Assembly (NCBI GenBank): GCA_003194525.1
Contig: NBIV01000211.1
Coordinates: 62,001 to 126,000 of the forward strand
Origin: Gracilariopsis chorda
Taxonomy: Eukaryota > Rhodophyta > Florideophyceae > Gracilariales > Gracilariaceae
Direction of reading: 5' to 3'
Length of the DNA: 64,000 bases
Below are positions 21,558-33,269 of the stretch, piece by piece. A model generated the notes under the pieces. It was not told where the DNA came from. It ran no database searches and saw nothing but the letters and a program-made list of their open reading frames with translations. Numbering within the stretch: the first letter of the stretch is position 1; each line of letters starts with the position of its first letter. The translations under genes and the position numbers were made by a program.

Positions 21558-22661
21558 AGGGAGAGAAAGGGATCTGAAGGTGAAAAGGAATTGCGAGGGC
21601 GTAGGAAGTGTGTGGTTGATGTGCAAGAGGGTTTTTATGGCTTTTCTGTCACGTACGAAGGAGGGTTTGCGTGGTTGCGGTTGAGTTTGAGGTCGAGCAT
21701 GGGAGGATAGGGAAGGGTCTGCGGAAAGTGGATTCCAGTCTTTGAAGATATTGGAGCGGTCTATAGCACGGATGGTTTCTGTATGGGCGGTGGCTCTTCG
21801 CTTGGAAGTTTTTTCGAGGGTGTGCCAGACGATGTCATTGATGTGGCACTGCATGATGGCTTGTTTGAAGGCAGGAACGACTTTGTTTACAAAGTCTGCG
21901 GCCATAGGATGGGTGAAGACGGGGGTGGAAGAGGAGGAAAGGGAAGATTGGGAGACGAGTTGGAAGAAGGTGTTATTGAAATGTGCGAGAGCAAGTTGTT
22001 GCTTCAGGACATCTATGGCGCCTTTTTGGAAGAGAGTTGCGGAGAAGAAGTTGTGCTCCTCAGAGATTGTGAGATGGAGAAAACTGGTGGAGTTGATAGG
22101 ACCCTTGAGGAGGTTTTCTTGGAGTGCGAGGCACTGCTTTGCGGAGGAGATGGATTTCTGGAAGGATGACTTGGAGAAGTCTGGGTGGTTGAGAATGGAG
22201 ATGAGTTCGTCGGCTTTGCGTGTGCTGAAGGAGCAAGCGATGGAGGAGATGCAGAGGACGAGTTGCTCGAGATGGGGGTTGTTGAGGAGAGGGGAAGGGG
22301 ATTGGAACAACGTATGGGGAGTTGGGTTTGAGGAGGAGACTGAACAGAGGGCGTGACTTGCCATGTGGTGTGCGTTTTGTTTTTGGAGGGAAAGGGATGC
22401 CTGTTGGATGTGATAGGGTTCATCTTCGGCGAGGGGGACGTTGTCGGAGGGGAGGTGTGAGGGAGTGGGAGGAGGAATGGTGGAGAGGTTTGGAACGGAT
22501 TTTCGTTGCTTGGTCCTTGGAGGGAACTGGACGGGAGCGTTGGCGGAGGAGGAAGGGTGTTTGTCGGGGGTGAGTCGATGAGGGCACCTGCGTTGGTGAC
22601 TCTGGAGAGAGAACGCGGTGCGGCCATAGAAGGTGCAACGGGGATGGCAACAGGGTATCAT
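21531..22661 (-). CDS. Zinc-finger ORF, possibly part of a DNA transposon
   Basis: This 376-residue frame begins at an ATG giving MIPCCHPRC, the start of a C-x4-C-x12-H-x4-C type finger (residues ~4-28). The frame is open ~65 codons further upstream, but that stretch is His/Pro-rich with no domain. A Pro/Ser-rich linker follows the finger. A helical block contains FSTRKADELISILNHPDF, which recalls the 'L-S-x-x-D-x-D-x-L-L-x-L-L-x-x-P-x-F' stretch seen in some transposon proteins with an N-terminal finger. No DDE core is visible, so this may be an N-terminal fragment or a stand-alone accessory ORF. It overlaps the 3' end of the coiled-coil gene tail-to-tail. Confidence 0.45.
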   Translation of the reverse strand: MIPCCHPRCTFYGRTAFSLQSHQRRCPHRLTPDKHPSSSANAPVQFPPRTKQRKSVPNLSTIPPPTPSHLPSDNVPLAEDEPYHIQQASLSLQKQNAHHMASHALCSVSSSNPTPHTLFQSPSPLLNNPHLEQLVLCISSIACSFSTRKADELISILNHPDFSKSSFQKSISSAKQCLALQENLLKGPINSTSFLHLTISEEHNFFSATLFQKGAIDVLKQQLALAHFNNTFFQLVSQSSLSSSSTPVFTHPMAADFVNKVVPAFKQAIMQCHINDIVWHTLEKTSKRRATAHTETIRAIDRSNIFKDWNPLSADPSLSSHARPQTQPQPRKPSFVRDRKAIKTLLHINHTLPTPSQFLFTFRSLSLPSSHLHPFP

Positions 22662-22861
22662 GGCGGGGGAAGGAGAACGAAGAACGGGATGCTTGGAAAC
22701 AGAGAAGGGAGGGTGGTGGCAGAGTGGGATATCGGGGAGCGTAATATTATGGCGCACGTACATGAGGTGGTGCACGTGATGCAGAGCGTCATTTTGTAGG
22801 GCGTGGGGTAGAGCATGCGATGCAGGGAGCAGGTCGGGCAACGGGTGATAGAAAGCCAAAG

Positions 22862-23363
22862 CTATTTGGTTTTGTAAACGCTATGTATCTATTCTATCTA
22901 TTATATCTATTCTATTCTGCTATTTGAAGGGGCACTCGCTCAGGACCAGTAAGATATGGATTCCACGTGCACCTGAGAGGGTAGGTATTAGTGGATTCTG
23001 GCGCTATTTTTACCTCCAAAGAAACTGGGAAAGGTCTAGTATACTGCTAGTCTTTTGTCCCAATCAAACTAGCTCTGTGCTATGTATGTAATTACTATGA
23101 GAAATTTGATTCATTAAAAATTGGGTTTGAAGAGTCGTTATTCGTTCATTTTAATTCTTTGCCTTTTGAATGCCAAACTAGCATCCCGAAAACACTGACA
23201 TAGTTATGAAATTACGCGAGCGCGGGCAAGAACGTAGGAATTCGGAAGCTCTCTTCTTCTGCACCTGTACTGATGGTGTACATAAAAATTACTTTCAAGC
23301 ACATTGCAAGCCAGCAGTCGGCAAGATTGAGTTATTTCTCGTGCATTAGACGTTTCGTACATG
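22862..23363. other. Intergenic region with a tctat-type simple repeat
   Basis: AT-rich, with a degenerate TCTAT/TTATATC run at about 22885-22920 and no supported gene. Confidence 0.5.
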
Positions 23364-23575
23364 CAACGAATGGGATCTCTTTACTGACACTGTTCCTCTG
23401 ACAGCTCGATGGCCTTCCTTCTGTGCGCATTAGCGAGCACCAAATTCGCTTATGTACACCATTCTTTCCGACCGTTCAGACCATCTATGCCCCTTTCCAT
23501 CTGCACCACTTCACATTAAGACTTCAAAACCTTTCAATTGCTACACTTACGAGTCGAAGGAGGTTCAATTCTTAC
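23364..23575 (-). repeat. Gypsy fossil B, 3' LTR
   Basis: Shares with 28007..28220 the blocks 'caacgaatgggatctcttta' and 'gaccgttcagaccatct'. The outer limits are approximate. Confidence 0.78.
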
Positions 23576-26500
23576 CTCATTGCCCTTTCACTTATTGAAT
23601 ATTTCGTCACTTCTTTCAATGCAGATGATTAAGCCATTTGTAGGGAGCAATGTATTCCTGGAACGCCTACGTTAAAGTCCCATCTTTGTCAAAAACATCA
23701 CGGGTTGGTTGCCATTGTGGTTCATGCGTGCTCGAATGTTTCAAAAGTTCCAACCACTGGTAGTCTCTACCGCGTTTCCAATGAGCAATAATGCGCTCAA
23801 TATTGAATAACGGAGCTTCTGCTGTAACATCAACCAGAACAGGTACAGTTTGGCTTGGTTGAGGAAGACCTTCCGGCTGAGTACTATCAGGCTTTTTTCG
23901 CTACACGTCAGTGACTGGAAGAATGCGCAAGTGTACAGCACGATCTAAGCGATATGCATTTTTTCCAATAAGGTTCAAGATCTTGAAAGGATCATACCTT
24001 CGTGCCGATAGCTTTGAAGATTGCTGCGCATTGCTGTAGGAGTCCTTGAACAGCTTTTGAGATATCCACACAAGATTACCCTTGCAATAGGTAGGTCGCT
24101 TGTAATGAACACTTGCTTCTGCAAATTGCCTTGATCTGGCAAGTTGATTTGCATATCGAGCGTCATCCATCACGGCTTTCAGTCGCTCACGAAAATTAGA
24201 TAAAGACTCCAGACAAGTTGGCGGTGGTAACAAAGCTTCATGTTGACTCTTTGGCTTCCATCCCAAATCGATTTCGAACGCTGAGAAACCAATATCTTAC
24301 TAGAGTGCAGAGTGGTATGCAAATTCTGTTCAAGGCAATAAAATGTCCCAATCATCTTGTTCATAGGATCAAAAGCAACAAATGTAGTTTTCGACCATAC
24401 GGTTCATCACTCCGCATGCACCATCTGTCTGTAGATGTTTCGCAGAAGATATGCGTAGCTTCACTGCACAGATGTTCATAAGAAATTCCCAGAATCGAGA
24501 TTTGAGCTTTGGATCTCTGTCTGATATTATGACATCCAGTAGACCATGATGAGGAAAAATGTTGGTAAAGAAGGACTGCGCTTTCTTAGGGGCTTGACCT
24601 CGTTCCTTATAGGCAATAAACCACGCCCGCCTAAATAAGCCATCGAACCAAGTCGCTACTGCATTAACTCCCCGTAGTGTCTTTGGTAGCTTCACAATAA
24701 AATCAGTGGCGACAAGTCCCCACTGACGAGTCGGAAGCAGAAGAGCTGCGGGATCATTCAACGCCTGGACATGGTACTCCTTCTGCTGCTGATATATCAG
24801 ACATCCGTGGCATTACCGTTTGACGTCTTTAGCTTCATGTTTCCAGTGAAACTGCCCAAGGCAGGCAAGGGTTTTGGAAAATTCAAAATGCCCAGCATGC
24901 TTAGAATCGTGAGCAAGTTCTAAGACAGCCTTACGTGCATGAGCGGGCACGCACAGCCTGCCATTCTAAAGTAGTTGTTATGCACTGAGAGAAAAAGAAG
25001 GTATTAATTCTTCAAGGCGCTGCTTCTGCTTCGGATCTGCAGACCATTCTCCTCGCAGTGCGGCCACGATCATACCAAACTGCTGTTCCTTTTCATAACT
25101 GCCAATATCAGTTCGAAGATCCAAAAGCGAAGTTTGTGAGCATTCCAGCTATTCAATGGAAAGCAGGTCTAGGATATGAGACAACGAATCCCCAAGAACA
25201 TGGATTTTACCTCGCACAAGGCTAATCTCGCAAAAGTTGAACGGACCAAAAATATATAACGATTGTGCCTCGCGACGGTTGAGATTTTTTTTGGCAAGGA
25301 GTTTTTCACCACTTGATTTTCTGTTAACAAATTGAATGACGACCTTTCGAGATCACAAAGGAATCGTTACAAGGCAGTCACTAAAGCCAACAGCTCCCGC
25401 TCGTTTGCAGTATAGCTCTGATCCCATGCAGTTAGCTTCTTATCACGTTCTTCATGATGTCACTACATCAATGTAGCCTCAACAGCAAATTGGGAAGCAT
25501 CAATGTGCACAAAAAACCTTCGGGACCAATCCAGAGGCACTAGAATCAGAGCAGTCATCAAAGCCTCTTTCAGGTCTACAAATGCAGCATTAGCATCGGT
25601 ATCACTCTCAAAAATACCTGAACGCCGCTGAGGAAAGACAGTGACAGGGGCAGCGCGCGACGGAAAGTTAGCGTTAAAGTGACGAAAGAACTGGACTAGC
25701 CCCAGAAAGCTATGCAAATTGGTGAAGTTCATCGGCCGTAATAAGTTCTGAATCATGCTATCCTTCTGAGGGTGTACTCCAATCCCATCATGACCAAAAA
25801 AAATACCGAGAAACTCGGTATCAGCTTGCATAAAGGAACACTTCTTGGGAGATGCGAAAAGCAGATGCTTACGTAAGCGCTCCAGAACAATAAAAACATG
25901 AGTAAAGTGTTCCTCAAACGTGTTGCTATACATCAGAATATCGTCGATATAGACCACAAGATATCGTTAAATGCAATCATGAAGCACCCGATTCATCAAG
26001 GATTGAAATGTGGCCGGTGCATTTCACAAACCCATGGACATGAACATGTATTAAAATTGTCCGTACTTCGAGTTGAAAAACGTTTTATCAATGTCAGAAA
26101 GACGAAAAAGAATCTGATAGACACCAGTTTTCAGGTCCAATTTGGAGAAGAAACGAGCTTTTTCAAACGTATCGGACATCTCATCACATCTTGGAAGTGG
26201 AGCGTTATTTCGATTATTAATGCGATTAAGGCCTTTATAGTCCGCGAAACTACGAAGATCTCTGCCAGGGTCCTTCAGAAAAGAAAGGAGATCCATATCA
26301 CAATCAAAAGTGCATCTTGCCTGAATGTAGAAGTTTGTCGACATAATCTCGTGCGGCAGCTAGTTCTGCTGTGGACAATTGATCAAATGGGGGATGCAAC
26401 GGCTTGCAATCAGGTAGAATATGAGGCTCATGGTCCACATCGTGTTGTGGTGGCAAAGCGTTCTGCAATTCTTCCTGGAACATGTCCTCAAACTCGTTGA

Positions 26501-28006
26501 GAAACGTGTGGAGCTCAAGGTCATCATTGTCCATTAACTGAGACTTTGGACCTTTGTCAGCGGGGGCCTTTCAAAGTTGGGAGGATGACACCTCAACGAC
26601 ACGAAATGCTTTCATCCTTTGTTTCCCGTGGCACAGGAGTCGCTAAAAGTATTTCACGCCCAGACTCGACAGCTGTAATGGAAATGAGCGAACAACATGG
26701 CTCCCCGAGAGCACATGAGTTATCCCTTGAACCATGCCACGATCATATTCAGTCCTAAGATGTTCTTCAGTATGCCATGACATTTCCAGCAGCCCGTCGT
26801 AGCGACTGTCAGCTATTATCCAGTTTCTAAAGTATCAAAAGGACCCTATATTCACTTTCCCATCAGCATTCATTTTCGTTGCAATCTCATTTGCTTCCTG
26901 CTTAGAATGGTTGAACTCAATCAATACCGGAGTAAATCTAAGAATGATGCTTATTAGCAGAAGCAAACTCCCGGGACTCAACATTTGAATTACAACTATC
27001 ATCTTTGAGCACTCAAACAGGAATACCATTAAACGTTCCATCCATGACCAACAATAGAACACGGTAAACTCCGCCAGAATCCACAATTCTCTGATTCTGC
27101 AGCGATATGTCTGTTGAGCAAAGTCCTTCTAACGTGCAGTTTTTTATTCTAAAAGCACACTTGAGTTTCAGAACTATCAGAATGTAACTTATGGGCGTGA
27201 TATTCTGAAGGCAAAGCCGCTTCAATATTGGAAACTGAAGCCCGGACTGCATTTGATTTAATGCCATGCAACTCGCCTAATGAAATTCGAAGCAAGTATT
27301 GTTACGAATATGGTGCAAAGGCTGCTTCAAACGTGACAGGTTAACAATGTTCGTATTGTCGATCTCCATTGGAGTGAGACCAGAAACAGATAAAACATCA
27401 GCGTTGTTGGCTTCATTTGAATCCCCTTGCGATGAAATTCCTACAAAAGCTGCTTCGACTCGCATGGCTATCTTTGTAGCCTCCTCAAATTCTTCACAGT
27501 TAGCTTTACGGACTTCGAACTGTAATTTGGACTTCAGACCACTGACAAACGTGTCCCACTTCTCACTCGAGCTCAGATCTGGGATGATCAACACAATGTT
27601 TTGGACCATTGACAGATACTACGCGACGGATCCAGTTTGCTTGCTTGTGCGCAACGCACCACGAGCACGCTTTTCGTGATCTTCAGTGACAAATCCTCTG
27701 CGGATAGCAACAGCAAAATCTTCCCAGGATTTCGGACTCTTTCAGGCTCTCAAGATACTGTACTATCAAATTACAGTGGTGTCTGTTAACAGGATTGTAG
27801 CGTACAAATTGGGATTGTCATTGGCAAGATTAACATTTGGATTAGCAAGTTGAATGAAATTAGAATTTTTGCTCCAAGTAGTACAACCACGTTTTTATAG
27901 TGAGAAAGCCCTGAGTTCCATTGAAAGCTTGCGGCTTGTTCGGCTTCAATTTGATGGATACAGAAGACGTTTGAGCTGCCATTAATGAGTAGCGATGCTA
28001 AAAGGG

Positions 28007-28220
28007 CAACGAATGGGATCTCTTTACTGGTACTGTTCCTCTGACAGGTAGATGGCCTTCCTTCTGTACAACTTAGCGAGCATCAATTTTGCTTATGTAC
28101 ACTATTCGTGCCGACCGTTCAGACCATCTAAGCCCTTTTCCATTTAAATCAATTCAAATTAAGACTTCAAGACCGTTAAATTGCTACACTTAAAACTTCA
28201 AGATGGTTCAATTGTTTCAG
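28007..28220 (-). repeat. Gypsy fossil B, 5' LTR
   Basis: Partner of 23364..23575. A target duplication is not evident, which fits the element's age. Confidence 0.78.
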
Positions 28221-29400
28221 TACCCTTCGGAATCCTTTGAAGTTATGCTACTGGTTTTAAACTTGACGTTGCGTTCTACCGCTGTCATCTTTTCAGAAAA
28301 TGAAATGGACGTTGTCGATCAGTGGTCAGAGGAAAACGACTTTCATCATACACGTAGTCGTTAGTGTAGGATTTCGTCTACTGATATTTCAGATGGCTGA
28401 AAATTGTCAATTTGTGGGGGTGCCACTCATACACTGGCACTGTAGTCATGCGAAGGTTGACCCTTTTATGGGAAGAACCTTTCGCAGGTGGATTGGTGAT
28501 ACACACTGGTTGTGGACAACCCCACGGGTACGGCGGAATCCTGCCTAAATTTAGGATATTATTAGGTATTTTGTACTGGGACTTCCCACCACACACTTAC
28601 TGCAGCTGCCACTGGCGGCTCCCTCAGTAAATATGACAAGCACCCATTGCCCTCAACTTAGAGGATTCTTCTAACCAAGAGGCCATAGAGCTCTGCCTTC
28701 AGGGAGCCTTACCGGCATACCGGGATTGCAGCATAAATCGACGACTCCCTCTTTGTTTTTTGCCATGTTTTCCGCTATTTTGGGTGTGCTATTGTCTGTG
28801 GGTTGTTGTACCACAGCTTCCCGTGTGGGTTTCCACTCTCCACCTTTTCCCGCATTGGGATCCTGACTTTGTGACCCTGACGTATTCTTCCTCGCCCTCG
28901 TAGACCCCACTTGTGCCCACGTGAACTCTGACCCCTTCTGCCTCTAGGACAGTTTCCTTCAATGCAGCGCGCGTCTTGTAGCGTTGTTACTGTGGGTACG
29001 GCACTACCGAGCCCTCACATTCAACGCGGTGTTATACCACATAAACTGGTCTCTCAACCTAGAAAGGCCGGTGAAGGATTCTTGCTGATCGGATGACACA
29101 GCTCGGGGTGTCACCAACCAGAGTGTCTTGGAGAAGGATACTGTACTCAATGCGTGGACATCGGATTGAAACCGAAGTAGGACCGCCGTCACGGTTTCGT
29201 GAGAAGAGATCTTCGTCGACCTTTGCACCCACTCGATTTACTTCACTTACACGAGGTTTAGTTCGAGGCTATCCTCCATTGTTCTTGGTGTTCTTGTTGT
29301 GTTTTTCAGCTTTGTACTGTTTTCTGTTTTATTTATGAAGTTTGTAGACTGCAGTGGCAGTTTGAAGTCCTTTGTATGAGTTTTAATAATCAGGGTTACC
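28221..29400. other. Region between two LTR fossils, no supported gene
   Basis: No gene is supported. The right part may contain the leader or LTR of the following gag/protease fossil, but I could not match it to a second copy. Confidence 0.4.
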
Positions 29401-32400
29401 TGAAGTCTTTTTGCCAGGCGCACCCCCCGGAGCCAGTCGAGCTCTGGTGAGCCCAGTTCGTCCGCGGTGCCCCACTTGGGCACCTCCACGGAGGCTAGTA
29501 ACCCCCTTTATCAGCAGACGAGAGCCAAATCCAGGTCCATTGTAGCACCTGGAGTTACCTCCTATGTACCAGTACCGGACGCGGCTCAACCCAAGGGTAC
29601 AACCTCAGCCCGTCAGCAACCCTCGATTTCGGATGACTTACGTGCTGAGTTACAGCTTTTTCGGGCAGGATCTGCGACGCAGAAGTTCCGTCTGAAAAAA
29701 ATGGAAGGTTGGACTAACGCGATGGACGCGTCTTTAGAAACGCTACAACGGGGCAAATGATTCTGAGGACAAGAGGAAATGTCGATACTTAGATCATTGA
29801 GAGTATTTGGACGGTCCGAGAAGACTTGAATGGGCTGATGGAAGCTCAAGGTGCTGCTGCAGGGGCAATGCCTACAGTTCCTGTCACCGTCAAGGATTTC
29901 CTCACCCGTGTAATTCCCAGCCTTGAACGGTTAGAAAATGCAGTCACTCAATCGGCCACTACAGAGGCTGAAGTGCGGAATTTACATCCCGTGGTCTTGG
30001 AGATGCGCTCGAGAAAGTCGAAGTCGGCACACCCCAAAAGCTCTAAGAAATCCCTGGAGTACGCCCGGAAGGAATGTTTGGATTCCGAAGAGTCGGAGAA
30101 CGACAGCTCTAGCTCGAATGACTCCGAAAGTGAAAGATTATCCCATGAAAGTTCGAGTTTCAGTGAGGAGGAAACTCGGAGCTCGAGAAGAAGAAGGAAA
30201 AACGTTGCTTCGTCACTGAGGAGGAAGAACTGGCCACAATGTCGAGGATTCAAGCCTCTCCCATGTACGAACCCTCGTTGTGAGAAGATGATGAACTGTC
30301 GCCAGTAATTGTTAAAGATTAGGAAGCTTAAGCGAACTGATCCCAATACAGGCAAAGTGAAATATCACATCAAGAGGATGAAAGTAGCGATGCATGACTT
30401 GGTTTTCAACCTGAAAAACCCCATCTTCGAGTCCAACATTCTGGTGTGCTTTTCCGCAGAGATGGACACGCTGGAGATGAACCAAACTCAAGCCAGCCTA
30501 TGTCGCTTTACCACAATTTCTGTCTAGGTTTACCCTCGATCAGTATCGTGCCTTTTGCGGCTCGTTAATCGTCGACCAAGGTGGAGTCACCAACTGGCCC
30601 TAGGCAGTGTAGTACCTCTTGCGGAGCTATGCTAGTTCGAATGCGAATAAAACAGCTTGCCTGATGCTCAGGGATATTTTCAGAAGCCTGACGAAGTAAA
30701 GATTGAGTAAAACTCGAGACTTAACAACGCTGCCACGCGCTGTGGGAATTCCCACTCGGTAAACGAGAAAATGATCTTATTCTAGGACGGGTTGGACCCG
30801 ACCATCAAATCCTTGGTGACTAGATACCGGTAACGGCAGAGTTATATGAGCTATTTGGATTTGATGCAGTTTGCACAAGCCAAAGGCGACGTGGTCAGAG
30901 CACGTGGTGGTACAAATACCCGACACCTGGGTACGTACGACATCAAGCGACCGTTTAAGCCTACTCCAGGCACATTGTTACTGCTTCAATCCCCAGAATA
31001 CTCGACGGAATCCCTAATTTCGCGCCCGCAAAGGGCGTTCCTCACATCACGAGGCGATGCATTATCTGGATGATACAGTTGATTCGATTCCGATCATGGA
31101 CTTCCTGACCACCGAGGAAACCCTAGAAGAGGAATTGGTGACCATGGAGACCCATTCAGGTCAGTACCGAGCTGGGATGGTCCCGCCGGGGAAGTTTCAC
31201 GAACCAGAAACCCGGATGGGTTGATACACGCGCGGTACCCAGCAACCCCGCTCTCAAACACCCCTTAGGAATACGCTGATCTGTTACAACTGCTATGCTC
31301 GGCCCCATCTTTCCGTGGAGTAACCTCGGTTCATTAGGGAAATGTACAAGATCATCTTAAACTATGAGAGCTTAGCAGAAGACGACCGTAATCGTGTACT
31401 CGCTACGTCCTACTAGAAAGCCAAGACGTGGCAAGCTACTGACTTCGTCCGTCAAGAAGCGCTGAACTCTGCCATGTCACTTGAGCCTAGTCAAATCCAA
31501 GAGCCTGGACGTCAGCAAGTTTCTGCGCTGGCGAGACCTCAGAACCAACTGCACTCGGGAAACACGAGGAGGTAGCCCTTTGGGGATCGGCACGGGTTGA
31601 CCGCGTTATGCCGATTGAGTAGAGTGATACTACTTATTACCCGGTGTGGAGGGCTTAAATACTCTTACTGCCGAGTAATACGAATGTTAGAACGCAGAGA
31701 AAGCTTGACTGCGCCGTACAACGTCCTTGGAGACGATACAATTGCCCGAGGAGGAGGATTAGTCACGTTCTTGTAATGGCAAAGCGCAACTACAAGGTAT
31801 ACGCTAGCTTTGATTCCTCACTTATCTCCGGGTGCCACGTCTCGCAGTGTTAGATTCAGGCGCTGGGCCTAGTTTCATTCTCTTTTCCAAATTAAGTCCG
31901 GACGAACGCCTTCGAGTTGGAACAGTGCCATTACTGGATATTCGGGATGCGAAAAAGAAGCCTTTGAAGTCAATTGGAAGAATTTGGGTAGTGGTGGAGC
32001 TGGGGCATCAGTGTTTCATGCAACCATTCATTGTGTGTATCACGTTTGTGGCACCAGTTATGCTTATTGTGAGACATTTGTGGAAGCCATCAGGCCAGGA
32101 AGTCATGAAACATAGATGGATGACGGGTCGACCATACCCATAGTGCGAAAGCGCCTGTCAAGACCACCGAATGCGGTACTCTTGTCTCCATCACAAGAGT
32201 ATGCCCCCGTACGCAGGAACGTTTCTCCGAAGATTCGCATCTGTAATCCTGTGGTAATACCACCAAAATGACGGACATGGATTTCGGTTACCACAAAGAA
32301 ACATAGACTCATCGTCACGAAGCCCGACGCTGCTTTATATGAGACCCATGGGACAGTCGTCACCAACTGCATCACTCACGTCATACCCTACAAACCTTTC

Positions 32401-32620
32401 AAGCTTCTCATAATCAATCTTAACTCTCACTAGTGCCGGCTGCACAAGCTTCAATTGGTAGCTATGGCACTGCCACACCACTAGATACTGATACCTTCTC
32501 TTGTATTGACAGCCTATTTCCTGGGAATATTGTTCCCAGACAAAGAGAAACCGGCAATCTGGAACGAGAAGGAACCGCCTTTTTCGGAACCAACGAGCGC
32601 AAGTGCAGAAGAGCTAGCTG
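29401..32620 (+). mobile_element. LTR-element fossil with gag and protease only
   Basis: At ~29.4-30.3 kb lies a gag-like start with a coiled segment, then a Ser/Glu/Arg-rich stretch. Gag-like remnants continue to ~31.4 kb. At ~31.84 kb there is a retropepsin-like segment (LAVLDSGAGPSFI) followed by beta-strand-like sequence. No reverse transcriptase or integrase is visible. It is probably a truncated or non-autonomous Gypsy-type element, heavily decayed; its ends are approximate. Confidence 0.55.
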
Positions 32621-33269
32621 TTAGAAACAGAGGTGCAGTGGTTGAATTGGTTGGAAGTCGATGGTGATGATCCGAGTTAGAAGTTCGGAACATTCATCGG
32701 GGTTTATATATAGTTTCTAGTCTAGTTCGATCAGTGCCACTAGTCGATGGGAATTCGTCTGAGTTAAACGGTATAATGCTTGTTGTTCCTGCTCGCCTCC
32801 GTACGCCACTGGTTTACCGGCTTCAGTCCCAGATCTAGTCGTTTGATGACTTCGCTAATTCCATCAATGCTGATGACTTGTCATCAGACAAGGTCTTGAT
32901 GATCTGGCATGAACCCAGGGTGCCAGTGATGACTTGGTAGGACTCCGTCGGGAATCTTCAATGACCGTTCGATCCCTACTGCACCGTGTGAAGTGTCTGT
33001 CAACGTTATGAGTAGTCGGCAACGTGTAATTTAGAGCCAATATGTCCACGTGGTCAACCAAGACTTACTTGACATTAACATGTTGTCATGTCATATTGAC
33101 AGGGTGTCAGGAAGATGTCAACGCAGCTTTGAGGGCAGTTTGGCATGGCAAACGGGTAACAAATTTCTTCAGCAGATCGAGTAGAACAAAAATAACTGGT
33201 TTTTGCGCGTTAGAACTGATGCTAGAGCCAACTATATTCAATGAAAGGTTAATAATAACTAATTCTAAC
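32621..33269. other. Spacer between two LTR fossils
   Basis: AT-rich, with a TTTATATATAG box near 32703 and short 'tgtca' repeats around 33085-33120. It may include LTR remains of either neighbour. No gene is supported. Confidence 0.4.

Larger units (their letters stand above)
23364..28220 (-). mobile_element. Ty3/Gypsy fossil B with both LTRs
   Basis: LTR-like copies lie at 23364..23575 and 28007..28220, about 80% alike by eye, so the insertion is old. Between them, on the minus strand, come gag (27.3-27.9 kb; related to fossil A), protease-like sequence (~27.0 kb), reverse transcriptase (25.5-26.5 kb; VYIDDILMYS, FLGLVQFFRHF), RNase H, and integrase (24.4-24.8 kb; GLVATDFIVKLP, DRDPKLKSRFWEF) with a C-terminal piece at 23.9-24.3 kb. 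The order is Gypsy-like. It has many breaks. Confidence 0.9.
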
